Of a stretch of 64,000 nucleotides of DNA, positions 53,901 to 60,999 are shown one piece after another. Positions within the stretch are counted from its first letter, which is position 1. Each line of letters begins with the position of its first letter. This DNA comes from Dyadobacter endophyticus. Its GTDB lineage: Bacteria; Bacteroidota; Bacteroidia; Cytophagales; Spirosomataceae. The position numbers and the translations under genes were made by a program. The stretch spans positions 2,294,426 through 2,358,425 of the forward strand of contig NZ_BMIA01000001.1 of assembly GCF_014641595.1 (NCBI RefSeq). The letters are read 5' to 3'. The notes under the pieces are model-generated. The model was given only the letters and a program-made list of their open reading frames with translations, made no database searches and was not told the DNA's origin.

Positions 53901-54512
53901 ACGGTTTGCTTTACAATCCACAAAAAACGGCCGGCTACCGCCCACCCACAAACCGCGCCGCAGGGTATCGTAGGTCATAAAGGTGAGCTGAAAACGCGAG
54001 AAGTCGAACGTGCGGGCTTCGGGAAAAACCTCCGTCAATGGTTTCAGTTTTTGCCCGTCGTATACATACAGCGCCTGGGATGTGCCTATCCAGATGCGTC
54101 TCTGACCGTCGACGCGTATGCTCACGATGTACTTTTGTGCAAGTGCGGCAAACCGGGGATCGCGCGAGAACCTACCTGATTTTTTATCGAACAACAGGAT
54201 TCCCCTTCTTAGCCCTATCATGAGTGTATCCTCGCCGCGAAACGGTAAAATAGCATTCACAAAATGCTTCTGGCCTCCGTTCGCATCGTGAAAACGCTCC
54301 ACAACAGCGCCATCGTAACGGTCGAGGCCGGCCGACGTCCCTATCCAGAGAAAGCCGGAAGAATCTTTATATAAGCACCTTATCTGCTTGGCACTGAGGC
54401 CATCCTGCCATCTGATATTCTGAAAAAGCGTCTGTGCCCCGAGCGATCCTCCAAATAAACAGAGGACCACAAGAGGTAATACATAGCCTAGCTTTTTATA
54501 GAAAAACACCAC
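50922..54512 (-). CDS. Reg_prop sensor histidine kinase with GAF domain (LytS type)
   Basis: 1196 residues. A signal segment and two beta-propellers with Reg_prop repeats (SGFLWIGTSAGLDRYDG; GVVWAATREGLAAYDP) form the periplasmic sensor, then a Y_Y_Y domain (YSYQLVGLDDDWVVAGRN) and a membrane helix (about 770-790). Inside the cell there is a GAF domain (about 835-965, ending near GQVIGVIDSEHPRKNFY), and a His_kinase domain with the phospho-His near 994 (RAQMNPHFIFNCLNSIQE) and HATPase. Unlike the HTCS at 11959-16212, it has no receiver or AraC domain; the output is the separate LytTR protein encoded next. The propeller suggests a glycan-type signal, but no PUL is directly attached. Confidence 0.93.
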   Translation of the reverse strand: MVFFYKKLGYVLPLVVLCLFGGSLGAQTLFQNIRWQDGLSAKQIRCLYKDSSGFLWIGTSAGLDRYDGAVVERFHDANGGQKHFVNAILPFRGEDTLMIGLRRGILLFDKKSGRFSRDPRFAALAQKYIVSIRVDGQRRIWIGTSQALYVYDGQKLKPLTEVFPEARTFDFSRFQLTFMTYDTLRRGLWVGGSRPFFVDCKANRVYFKGNNPLNSPLLESEHVNAIALDRRGDVWYGCDTEPTLNYWDYRTGKLEKYYELDRKLIGEGCNFIFIDRQDRLWVSTWLFAAFLKEPGQPFRKIEYSQDQAYTIAYGHFRDAISDAQGNVWLGTINGVSKTLPKNPIEAIYKLPSFAFFLETTFAHANSITVDGKTIIACKEDGVVFYNTVDRTYRKYLTASKRLRDNRSVMTAKVGNTWWFAGFDGIYSLAPGQSVLQRFDQMKKGLSSYQAPFVFLDKQGNIWFEIDGDAFYRYNPVTKVCDRFDGTDPKYGLFQFANSQAFALLANGDILFAVEGKGLLRHDHSSGRFITLAAPELVDEHIYAMHESKTGGIWAASTANGLMKIDANGKVIKTISTKSGLPYDQVSSLDIDDNGVVWAATREGLAAYDPVSNNVSKVELDLGKTLQDYWNYVTVAGGKIYAVMLDHVVVINPQHFASVPVQKPPAITSVKVFGQERIRELKGDLLELKPDESFVAFQYASLSHRDIPSLQYSYQLVGLDDDWVVAGRNIRASYTNLLPAEYVFKVRSTDENGRWMKTAQTLRIRVLPHWWQTWWFFVVCALALVSIVYWFYTVYTKRLRKKDLDDTIEYFANSVYGDNSVNEICWDIARNCISKLHFEDCVVYLLDKESGKLIQKAAYGPKSPKEYEILNPIEIQVGEGIVGAAAATATPQIISDTSKDDRYIIDDQARASELAVPILHEGQVIGVIDSEHPRKNFYTHDHVRVISTIAAISANKITEAMARAQAERQEIMLLRINKMLAESQLMALRAQMNPHFIFNCLNSIQECIVTKKYTEASKYLNKFAKLFRLVLNNSGRNLVTIAEERDVLELYLELELMRFGQGFTYSIDLDPELEDDYVRLPSMLLQPFVENGLWHGLMHKEGDRHMRISFFLIGPEQFACEIEDNGIGRKKSAEIRQNSSRTREHESRGIRICEDRIDVLARQGNHATLEVIDRYDPAGNALGTLVRIELSTYLYQT

Positions 54513-54814
54513 TGCTTACAGGATTTCATTGACGATTCACGCATCAATATGTGCGATCTGAAGACCAAATACGTCAATTCTATACAACTGTACTACCTCA
54601 TTTATTTATCGGTAAAACGCCGTAACCGCCTCAGAATGGCTGAAATGCGGTTTTTTGAGGCACCGAATAATCATTGATTTACCGGTAAATAGTCAATACC
54701 GACCGTTGCATCATTAAAAATGGACGTTGCATGTCCCGGTGTGCACTTTTGCGGCTCGAATCCTGACGCCATGAAAAATAATCATTATCACACTTAACCT
54801 CATCCTATAACGTC
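54513..54814. other. Divergent intergenic region with two matching palindromes
   Basis: 302 bases between the sensor gene and the DKNYY gene. ATTTACCGGTAAAT (54677-54690) is a perfect 14-bp palindrome; ATTTATCGGTAAAA (54604-54617) is the same site with two changes. The spacing of 73 bases is about seven helix turns, so both faces align. Nothing else stands out. Confidence 0.65.
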
Positions 54815-55519
54815 ATGCTCATCCTGCTTCTCATTACCTGCGTATGCCTGATCCTGGTCATCGCAACCCGTTTCCTCCTACGCCCTGCTACCGAATCCTT
54901 CGCGCCATCTCCTTCATTTGATGTGTATGAGATCGAAAACAAAGTAGTTTACTACACGGAAAGCGATGGACGCAGATCCCCGATCTCCGATGCGCACGCC
55001 AGGACCTTTCAAATACTCACTGCCGGAGCTGTAAGGCAACCGAACCCGTCGCTTTATGCCCGCGATTTTGAAAACGTCTATTTTCGGGGCAAAAGCATCC
55101 CCGGTGCCAATCCGGTTTACTTTCAGATCCTGGGGCCCGATCTCGGCCGCGACGACCGGCATGTTTTCAAAGCATGCCATCTGATTTCCGTCGATGCCAG
55201 GAATTTCAAATGCCTCGACGAGCGCCTGAGCAAGGACGCTAACCGCGTATACTTCGACGATCATGTGATTTCCGAAGACGCCAGCCATTTCAGATACATC
55301 GGAAAATGGCAAAAAGTCTCATTCTACAAAGACCAAAGTAAGGTTTTCGTGAACGGGAAAGGTTACCGGGTTGCCGATATCGATACTTTCGACTACGCAG
55401 GAAACGGGATTTTTACCGACCGTTATCAGGTATACAAGTTTGATGGAGACGGCTTTCGCAGCAATTCCGGACAGCCGGTCTTTCGGGCAATGATGCAATT
55501 CCAGCCCGTTTTTGGCTAA
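54815..55519 (+). CDS. DKNYY-repeat family protein, membrane-anchored
   Basis: 234 residues. The N-terminal helix (2-22, ILLLITCVCLILVIATRFLL) anchors the protein. The rest is a run of DKNYY-type repeats in which Asp-x-x-x-Val-Tyr/Phe units recur (YARDFENVYFRGKSIPG; SKDANRVYFDDHVI; KDQSKVFVNGKGY; FTDRYQVYKFDGDG). The function of DKNYY proteins is not known. It is followed after 42 bases by the ankyrin gene, and the two are probably co-transcribed. Confidence 0.8.
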   Translation: MLILLLITCVCLILVIATRFLLRPATESFAPSPSFDVYEIENKVVYYTESDGRRSPISDAHARTFQILTAGAVRQPNPSLYARDFENVYFRGKSIPGANPVYFQILGPDLGRDDRHVFKACHLISVDARNFKCLDERLSKDANRVYFDDHVISEDASHFRYIGKWQKVSFYKDQSKVFVNGKGYRVADIDTFDYAGNGIFTDRYQVYKFDGDGFRSNSGQPVFRAMMQFQPVFG

Positions 55520-55561
55520 ATTACGCCAAGTCCCTATTCGAAACCGCCCTTCCTTCATTTC

Positions 55562-56590
55562 ATGAACTACCTGAAAATAGCCACCGTCATTAACTGGGTG
55601 GTGATTGGCGTACTTTTCACGCTTGTCATGCTCGAAACGCTGTTCCCTGCGAAAGGCGGCGACGCTGCTTCTTCCATGGGGAAAGTATTTTACTACCTGG
55701 CCATTTTCGTTCTGGTCGTATTGGTCACCCTCAATTTACTTCCTTTTAAGTGGAGCAGATATACCGCATTTGTACTGATCGCGGTCCCGCTTTTTTGGAC
55801 ACAGTTCGGTTCATCTATCAGCAGGTTCAAAAGAGGGATCGTGGATATGATAGAAGCGAAGCCGTTTTTTGAAGAGAAAGAAAGAGACAAAATGGCTAGG
55901 GCGATTCTGAATGGTAAGCCCGATAGATTAAAAAAATACATCGCGGAATTTGGGCCCCAACTTCGCAAGAATGCTTACGGTTATCCGCTTCTTGAAATGG
56001 CGGTCAAAAGTTCCGTCTTCGAGCACAAAGACCTGGAACCCCATATCGCTTGCATCAACGCCCTGCTGGATGCAGGCGTGCCCATCAGAAGTGAGAACCC
56101 CGACGACCAACCGATTCATTACGAGCCGGCAGAGCATGGAAATCCGCTTATATTACGCCTTTTGCTGGAAAAAGGAGCGAGCGCAAATGCTAAAACCACC
56201 GAATTCGGCAGCGGCAGACGCAATGTGGTACCTATTATTTTTGCGGCGTTGGATACACCTTATGGTGCGTATGACTGCACCAAAGCCCTGCTCGATCACG
56301 GTGCCGATCCGAATGCGATTATGCCGCGGCACGGCGATCGTCTAAAAATTTCACCCCTGCTTTACGCCGCCGAACGACAATATTGGGGTGTATGTAAAAT
56401 GCTGATTGAAAAAGGTGCCGACCCACTCTATACCACGCCGGACGGCACCTCTCTGCAAGTTTTTATTGATCAGGGCGATAGCTACTACCCCGAAGACGAG
56501 CAGGTGCTGGCGGATTTTGAGGCAGTGCGCGCAATCGTGGAAGGACCGACGCCCGCTGACAACACTCCTATTTCACCCTCTTCGCCGTAG
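55562..56590 (+). CDS. Membrane protein with ankyrin repeats
   Basis: 342 residues. Three hydrophobic segments (about 10-26, 41-58 and 64-80) form the membrane part. Ankyrin repeats follow (about 120-320): INALLDAGVPI, NPLILRLLLEKGASANAK, CTKALLDHGADPNAI and CKMLIEKGADPLYTT. It is probably a protein-binding scaffold at the inner membrane. It shares a transcript direction with the DKNYY gene and overlaps the convergent gene at 56568 by 23 bases. Confidence 0.85.
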   Translation: MNYLKIATVINWVVIGVLFTLVMLETLFPAKGGDAASSMGKVFYYLAIFVLVVLVTLNLLPFKWSRYTAFVLIAVPLFWTQFGSSISRFKRGIVDMIEAKPFFEEKERDKMARAILNGKPDRLKKYIAEFGPQLRKNAYGYPLLEMAVKSSVFEHKDLEPHIACINALLDAGVPIRSENPDDQPIHYEPAEHGNPLILRLLLEKGASANAKTTEFGSGRRNVVPIIFAALDTPYGAYDCTKALLDHGADPNAIMPRHGDRLKISPLLYAAERQYWGVCKMLIEKGADPLYTTPDGTSLQVFIDQGDSYYPEDEQVLADFEAVRAIVEGPTPADNTPISPSSP

Positions 56591-56948
56591 CATCAAACAT
56601 GCTCATCATGCTTCCTTTGAGGTTATCGTCGTCCACTTTTGAGAGGTCGAGGGTAACGTCGTACCCCTGCGCGGAAAAGCCGATCGTGATCTTGTCAGCC
56701 GCTTCGTCGATACTGGTAATGGCGATTTTCTCGGCGCTTGGATCGGTCGCGTTGGTGATTTGGCCGGTGAGCTTGCCATCGGTCCGCGCAAGGTCAGCGA
56801 CGAGCTTGGCATCGCCATTGGGCGTTCCGGCAACGGTAATCTCCCATTTACCGGCAAAAAAATCGGCCGGTGCCGTTGTTTGGGCAATGCTGGTACAAAC
56901 CGCGCCCAGCAGGCACAGGATCATCAGAATAGAGCTAATCCTTCTCAT
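56568..56948 (-). CDS. Small exported beta-barrel-like protein
   Basis: 126 residues from the ATG at 56948, which opens a good signal peptide (MRRISSILMILCLLGAVCTS, cleavage near IAQ). The mature part is beta-rich and repetitive in pattern (FFAGKWEITVAGTPNGDAKLV; KLTGQITNATD; ITIGFSAQGYDVTLDLSKV), like small lipocalin-type proteins that are common and uncharacterised in this phylum. The 3' end overlaps the ankyrin gene. Confidence 0.75.
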   Translation of the reverse strand: MRRISSILMILCLLGAVCTSIAQTTAPADFFAGKWEITVAGTPNGDAKLVADLARTDGKLTGQITNATDPSAEKIAITSIDEAADKITIGFSAQGYDVTLDLSKVDDDNLKGSMMSMFDATAKRVK

Positions 56949-57021
56949 AGTCAATATGTTTTTGGTGAAGAAATGAAACAGTCCGGCCGGGGAAAGTGGC
57001 ACCCCCGCGACCATCATACAA

Positions 57022-57066
57022 CAAATGTAAAGAAGAAGTTTATTTATTGTCTATATTTAAGACAAT
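57022..57066. promoter_or_regulatory. Possible promoter and inverted repeat between the small exported protein and MFS genes
   Basis: On the minus strand TACATTTG (57029-57022) matches the -7 box for the gene at 56948. Next to it ATTGTCT-N7-AGACAAT (57046-57066) is a perfect inverted repeat. It lies 150 bases upstream of the MFS start on the other strand. The half-site TTGTC resembles the one at 59605-59625. Confidence 0.45.
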
Positions 57067-57215
57067 AATATTTTTCCAATTACTTATACATTTAATACAA
57101 ACTGACCAGTAGGTTTCGTAGCGGCAGATTTTGTCCTGATTGCCCCTCGAGAAAGTCTACTTTGCACACCAGCTGCACCCTTCCTAAGAGATAACTTTGC
57201 CAGAAACATCTCGCT

Positions 57216-58412
57216 ATGAAAATGAAACCCGGCGAATTCATCGCCCTCTCCGCTTGCACTATGACGCTCACTGCGCTGGGCATCGATATTATGCTGCCCG
57301 CATTCGGTGAAGTACGGAAGCATTTCGGCCTGAGCACCGGCTCTACCGACACGGCTCAGATCATTTCGTTCTTTTTCATGGGCCAGGTAGCTCAGATCGT
57401 ATTTGGCGCTCTTTCCGACCGCTTTGGCCGCATTGCCATCCTACGGATCGGATTTCCGCTGTACATCATCGGCGGCATTATAGCGGCGATGGCACCCGAC
57501 CTGCCTACCATGCTCGTAGCGCGCTTTTTCGCCGGTATGGGCGCTTCTGCGGTATTCATGACTACAATAGCCGGCGTCCGCGACCGCTTTGTGGGTGATG
57601 AAATGGCGCGCATCCTCTCATTGATCTTTACGATATTTCTGTTCACGCCGGTAATAGCACCTTTTCTCGGGCTGGCGATCATGTCGGTGGGATCCTGGCA
57701 AATGGTATTTCTTGCGCCGCCCCTATTTGCGGTAGCGGTTTTTTTGTGGTCGCTGCGGTTGGAAGAATCGCTCCCGGCCGCGCAACGTACGCCGCTCAGC
57801 CGCACGCACGTGGGACGTTCAATCGTGCGCGTACTCAGCAATCGGGCATTTCTGCGGTATACGACAGTCACTACTTTGCTTTTTACGGCCCTTAGTTCCT
57901 ATGTGTCCAGCTCTGAGCACATTGTGGGAGAAATTTACGGGAAGCCGGAGCTTTTCGCCTGGATTTTCGCGGGTATGGGAGCCACGATGTCGCTCTGTGC
58001 ATTGCTGAACTCACGACTCTCTGCGCGGTTCGGTGCCCGGCGGACAATCAAATGGCTTCTCTCGATTTATACCGTTGTGGGCGCGGTGCTGTTGGTATGT
58101 ACCTGGGCATTTGGCGATCCGCCGCAAATGCCGCTGTTTTTTATTGCCGTAACCACGATGCTCGCGATTAACCTCGCGGTGGAGCCCAATAGCAGCGCAT
58201 TGGCCCTCGAACCGATGGGCAATATGGCCGGAATGGCTTCGGCCATTTACGGAACATGTTTCTTTTTCGTCGGCGCTTTGATAGGATCTGTTACAAGCCA
58301 CCTCATGGTGCACGGCGTGTTTCCGCTCGTGCTTTGCTTTTTTGTATTCGGACTAGTGTCGGTGCTGCTGGCGTTTGGAGACCGGCCGCAGCCCGCAACG
58401 GAAACGCCCTAG
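57216..58412 (+). CDS. MFS transporter, Bcr/CflA drug efflux type
   Basis: 398 residues, 12 predicted membrane helices. The opening FIALSACTMTLTALGIDIMLPAF is the Bcr/CflA hallmark, with the MFS loop motif GALSDRFGRIAILRIGFPLY (about 66-85) and RFFAGMGASAVFM (about 104-116). These proteins are proton-driven exporters of antibiotics, sulfonamides or peptides. No regulator is adjacent; a possible operator sits at 57046-57066. It is convergent with the GH43 gene at 58493. Confidence 0.9.
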   Translation: MKMKPGEFIALSACTMTLTALGIDIMLPAFGEVRKHFGLSTGSTDTAQIISFFFMGQVAQIVFGALSDRFGRIAILRIGFPLYIIGGIIAAMAPDLPTMLVARFFAGMGASAVFMTTIAGVRDRFVGDEMARILSLIFTIFLFTPVIAPFLGLAIMSVGSWQMVFLAPPLFAVAVFLWSLRLEESLPAAQRTPLSRTHVGRSIVRVLSNRAFLRYTTVTTLLFTALSSYVSSSEHIVGEIYGKPELFAWIFAGMGATMSLCALLNSRLSARFGARRTIKWLLSIYTVVGAVLLVCTWAFGDPPQMPLFFIAVTTMLAINLAVEPNSSALALEPMGNMAGMASAIYGTCFFFVGALIGSVTSHLMVHGVFPLVLCFFVFGLVSVLLAFGDRPQPATETP

Positions 58413-58492
58413 CTTTTTTGCGCCCGGGAAGTGGTAGAACAACTTGGAGCACTTCATTGGATTAATCCATTCACCAGGCGGCAATGGAGAAA

Positions 58493-59509
58493 TTACCTTG
58501 CGTCCAAAATCTGTTTGCCTATCGCCAGCTTATCTCCCGAATCATCCACTTCAAAGAGTCTGGGAACGCGTACCGTGCGGCCGTTTACACTTCGGTGGCT
58601 GTGAATGGACATCAGCAGTTTACCTTTAAAAGTCCGGAAAAGCATCCCGTGCCCGAAGTTGGGCGGGCTGACTGGTTCCTTTTCCTGTACCCAGGGGCCA
58701 TCAAGCTTGCCGCTTTCAGAGTAGGCAACACCCTGCGTGTAAACGTCATAGATCCAGCTTGTCCAGAGCATACCCAGCTTCCCGGTTTTAGTTCGGAAGA
58801 GCCATGGGCCATCGGTGACCTTGTTGGGGCGGTCGGTGCCGTCCTTGTTTTTTTCCCTGCTCCAAGGCGAGTCGCTGGCCAGGAAGAGCAACTTCGACGG
58901 ACCGGTGGTACCGCTGAAATCCGGCTTCATCGCGATCTTTTCCACGGTACCATCGCCATTTTGCAGCCATTCGTGGCAAAAAATCATGTACGGTTTGCCG
59001 TCGGTGTCGGTCCAGAGCGTGGCATCGAGCGTCAGTTTATCCTCCGGCAGGTAGGTCGAATCCTTCATTGGTACGTATGGGCCCTCCGGACGATCACTCA
59101 CCAGTACGTGGCAGGCACGGCGCTCCAAGCCTTCGCCCAGTTTGATAGCCTTGTTGGTGAAAGTGGCGAAGTAGTAATATTTGCCTTTGTAGGCGTGCAA
59201 TTCGGCTGCCCAAATCATCGGCGTCGGCCCCATCCACGATTTGGGATCCGTTTGTGCGATGGTGTAAGGTCCCGTCCATTTCTTTAAATCCTTACTTTTC
59301 CAAAGTTTGCCACCGGTGCCGGTCATGTAATAGGTTTGAGTCGGCCTGTCGGCGAGTATGAATGGATCGCTGAGGCGGATGGAATCCAGCGGAATGTCGG
59401 TTTTGAGTGTCTGCGCGACATTTTGCGCGAACATACTGCCACTCAACGGGAAAGCCAGCGAGCATAATAGCACACCTCGTTTGATAATGGATAGGATCAT
59501 TTGGAACAT
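58493..59509 (-). CDS. GH43-like five-bladed propeller glycosidase, exported
   Basis: 338 residues from the ATG at 59509; the frame is open further upstream, but this start (or the ATG three codons on) gives the signal peptide MILSIIKRGVLLCSLAFPLSG. Propeller features of GH43: IRLSDPFILADR as the likely base Asp, TLDATLWTDTDGKPYMIFCHEW as the modulating Asp, and the repeated blade pattern KYYYFATFT, GMLWTSWIY. The acidic residue that acts as acid is not certain. It is divergent from the MFS sugar transporter gene at 59652, sharing the control region 59591-59646, so arabinose or xylose oligomers are likely substrates. Confidence 0.8.
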   Translation of the reverse strand: MFQMILSIIKRGVLLCSLAFPLSGSMFAQNVAQTLKTDIPLDSIRLSDPFILADRPTQTYYMTGTGGKLWKSKDLKKWTGPYTIAQTDPKSWMGPTPMIWAAELHAYKGKYYYFATFTNKAIKLGEGLERRACHVLVSDRPEGPYVPMKDSTYLPEDKLTLDATLWTDTDGKPYMIFCHEWLQNGDGTVEKIAMKPDFSGTTGPSKLLFLASDSPWSREKNKDGTDRPNKVTDGPWLFRTKTGKLGMLWTSWIYDVYTQGVAYSESGKLDGPWVQEKEPVSPPNFGHGMLFRTFKGKLLMSIHSHRSVNGRTVRVPRLFEVDDSGDKLAIGKQILDAR

Positions 59510-59590
59510 GAATATTGAAGTAATCAGAGGCGCTCTGCCGTCAAATCTACCGGCAATCGGCGCCGGCTTTTGAAAAAATTCTGAAAACCC

Positions 59591-59646
59591 TTGCATTTGG
59601 TATTTTGTCATTTTATTTTTGACAAAAACTAAGTTAGTGCGTTAAG
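59591..59646 (+). promoter_or_regulatory. Promoter and two operator-like sites upstream of the MFS gene
   Basis: TTG (59591-59593), 20 bases, TATTTTTG (59614-59621) fits the Bacteroidota promoter. TTTTGTCA (59603-59610) and TGACAAAA (59620-59627) form a perfect inverted repeat across it. AAGTTAGTGCGTTAAG (59631-59646) lies 5 bases before the start codon and recurs at 60953-60968. Confidence 0.65.
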
Positions 59647-59651
59647 TTAAT

Positions 59652-60902
59652 ATGAAGAAAAACTATATCCGCTGGTGGGTCGTTTTCCTGGTCTTCATCG
59701 CTACCGGACTGAGCTTTCTGGACCGGCAGGTACTGTCCATCGCCGTTATCCGCATCCAGAAGGAATTCGGTTTCAGCGACGTGGAATATGGTTGGGTGAA
59801 TACCAGTTTCTTGCTGAGCTACGCATTGATGTTCACCGTCGGTGGTTGGCTGATCGACCGCATCGGGGCCAAAAAAGGCCTTGGAATTGCCGTGGGGGTA
59901 TGGTCGGTGGCTAACGCGTTACATGGCGTTATGGCGAACCTCCCGCAGTTGCTTGCGTTCCGGTTTCTCCTCGGCCTGGGCGAAGGGGCCTGTTTCCCCG
60001 GCGCGGCCAAGACGGTTTATGAATGGTTTGATCAAAAAGAACGGGCACTGGCCAATGGCATCGCTATCGGCGGATCGGCTATCGGGGCCGTCATTGCACC
60101 ACCGCTTACAATTTGGATTTCAAACAGTTACGGATGGCGCGCGGGGTTTGTACTTCCGGGGCTTATCGGCATTGCGTGGGTGGCGATCTGGCTGCTCATC
60201 CCCTGGCGGCAAAAAGCAGGCGCAATCAGCGAAGCACGACAGGACACCTTTAAGGTGCCATTCCCCGCCGTCCTGAGACAGCACGAAACCTGGGTTTTCG
60301 TTCTCATGCGCTTCCTACTCGACCCGGTGATGTATTTTATGATGTTCTGGATCCCCAAATACCTTAGCGAAGTGCGAAATGTGCCCTTTGAGCAAATAGG
60401 AAGCCTTTTCTGGATACCCTTCCTCGCTTTGGGCATTTCCAATATCCTGGGCGGCCTGTTCTCCGACCAACTGGTTAAAAAGGAGGTCAGTACCAATCGC
60501 GCCAGAAAAATGATCATGGGCTGTGCCGCCGCATTGACGCTGGCCGTTCCGATGACCGAATACACGTCGTCGGTCGCCATCGCGATTGCGCTCATGGCGC
60601 TCTATATGTTCGCACACGGGTGCTGGATCACCAATTACATCACGGCTATTTCGGATGTGTTCGGGCCGGGCGCTACTTCTACGGTTGTGGGGCTTTCGGG
60701 TACAGCGGGGGCATTATCCAGCCTGATACTTAATCCGATGATCGGAAAAATCGTGCAGGAATATTCTTATAAGCCGCTCTGGATCGCTTCCGGGTTGCTA
60801 TATCCTATCGCGTTCCTTGCATTCATTCTGCTGATTCCCAGACTAAAACCACTTTTCGACCGTCCGGAGGAAATAGTGGTGCCCGTAGAAGTTGCGGATT
60901 AG
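59652..60902 (+). CDS. MFS sugar/sugar-acid transporter (ACS family)
   Basis: 416 residues, 12 predicted membrane helices. FIATGLSFLDRQVLSIAVIRI and GGWLIDRIGAKKGLGIAVGVWS (about 61-82) are typical of the anion:cation symporter group that includes hexuronate carriers; RFLLGLGEGACFPGAAKTVYEWF (about 103-125) is the matching helix 4 signature. It should import a sugar or sugar acid. The operator-like element shared with the isomerase gene suggests joint control. Confidence 0.9.
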   Translation: MKKNYIRWWVVFLVFIATGLSFLDRQVLSIAVIRIQKEFGFSDVEYGWVNTSFLLSYALMFTVGGWLIDRIGAKKGLGIAVGVWSVANALHGVMANLPQLLAFRFLLGLGEGACFPGAAKTVYEWFDQKERALANGIAIGGSAIGAVIAPPLTIWISNSYGWRAGFVLPGLIGIAWVAIWLLIPWRQKAGAISEARQDTFKVPFPAVLRQHETWVFVLMRFLLDPVMYFMMFWIPKYLSEVRNVPFEQIGSLFWIPFLALGISNILGGLFSDQLVKKEVSTNRARKMIMGCAAALTLAVPMTEYTSSVAIAIALMALYMFAHGCWITNYITAISDVFGPGATSTVVGLSGTAGALSSLILNPMIGKIVQEYSYKPLWIASGLLYPIAFLAFILLIPRLKPLFDRPEEIVVPVEVAD

Positions 60903-60952
60903 CATTTCAATTTTTTAAACAAACCCCGAAAAGGGGAAACTGTTGCCAAAAA

Positions 60953-60968
60953 AACTTAGTGCGTTAAG
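60953..60968 (+). promoter_or_regulatory. Operator-like element upstream of the isomerase gene
   Basis: AACTTAGTGCGTTAAG agrees at 15 of 16 bases with the element at 59631-59646. The core TTANNGCNNTAA is symmetric. It lies 31 bases before the isomerase start. The small hairpin CCCC-GAAAA-GGGG (60924-60936) just upstream may end the MFS transcript. Confidence 0.6.
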
Positions 60969-60999
60969 ATTTAAACCATAGAAACAATACCACTCACTC

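Noticed and set aside
58458..58469. Palindrome TGGATTAATCCA between convergent MFS and GH43 genes
   Set aside because: No T-run and no promoter nearby, so neither a terminator nor an operator role is supported.
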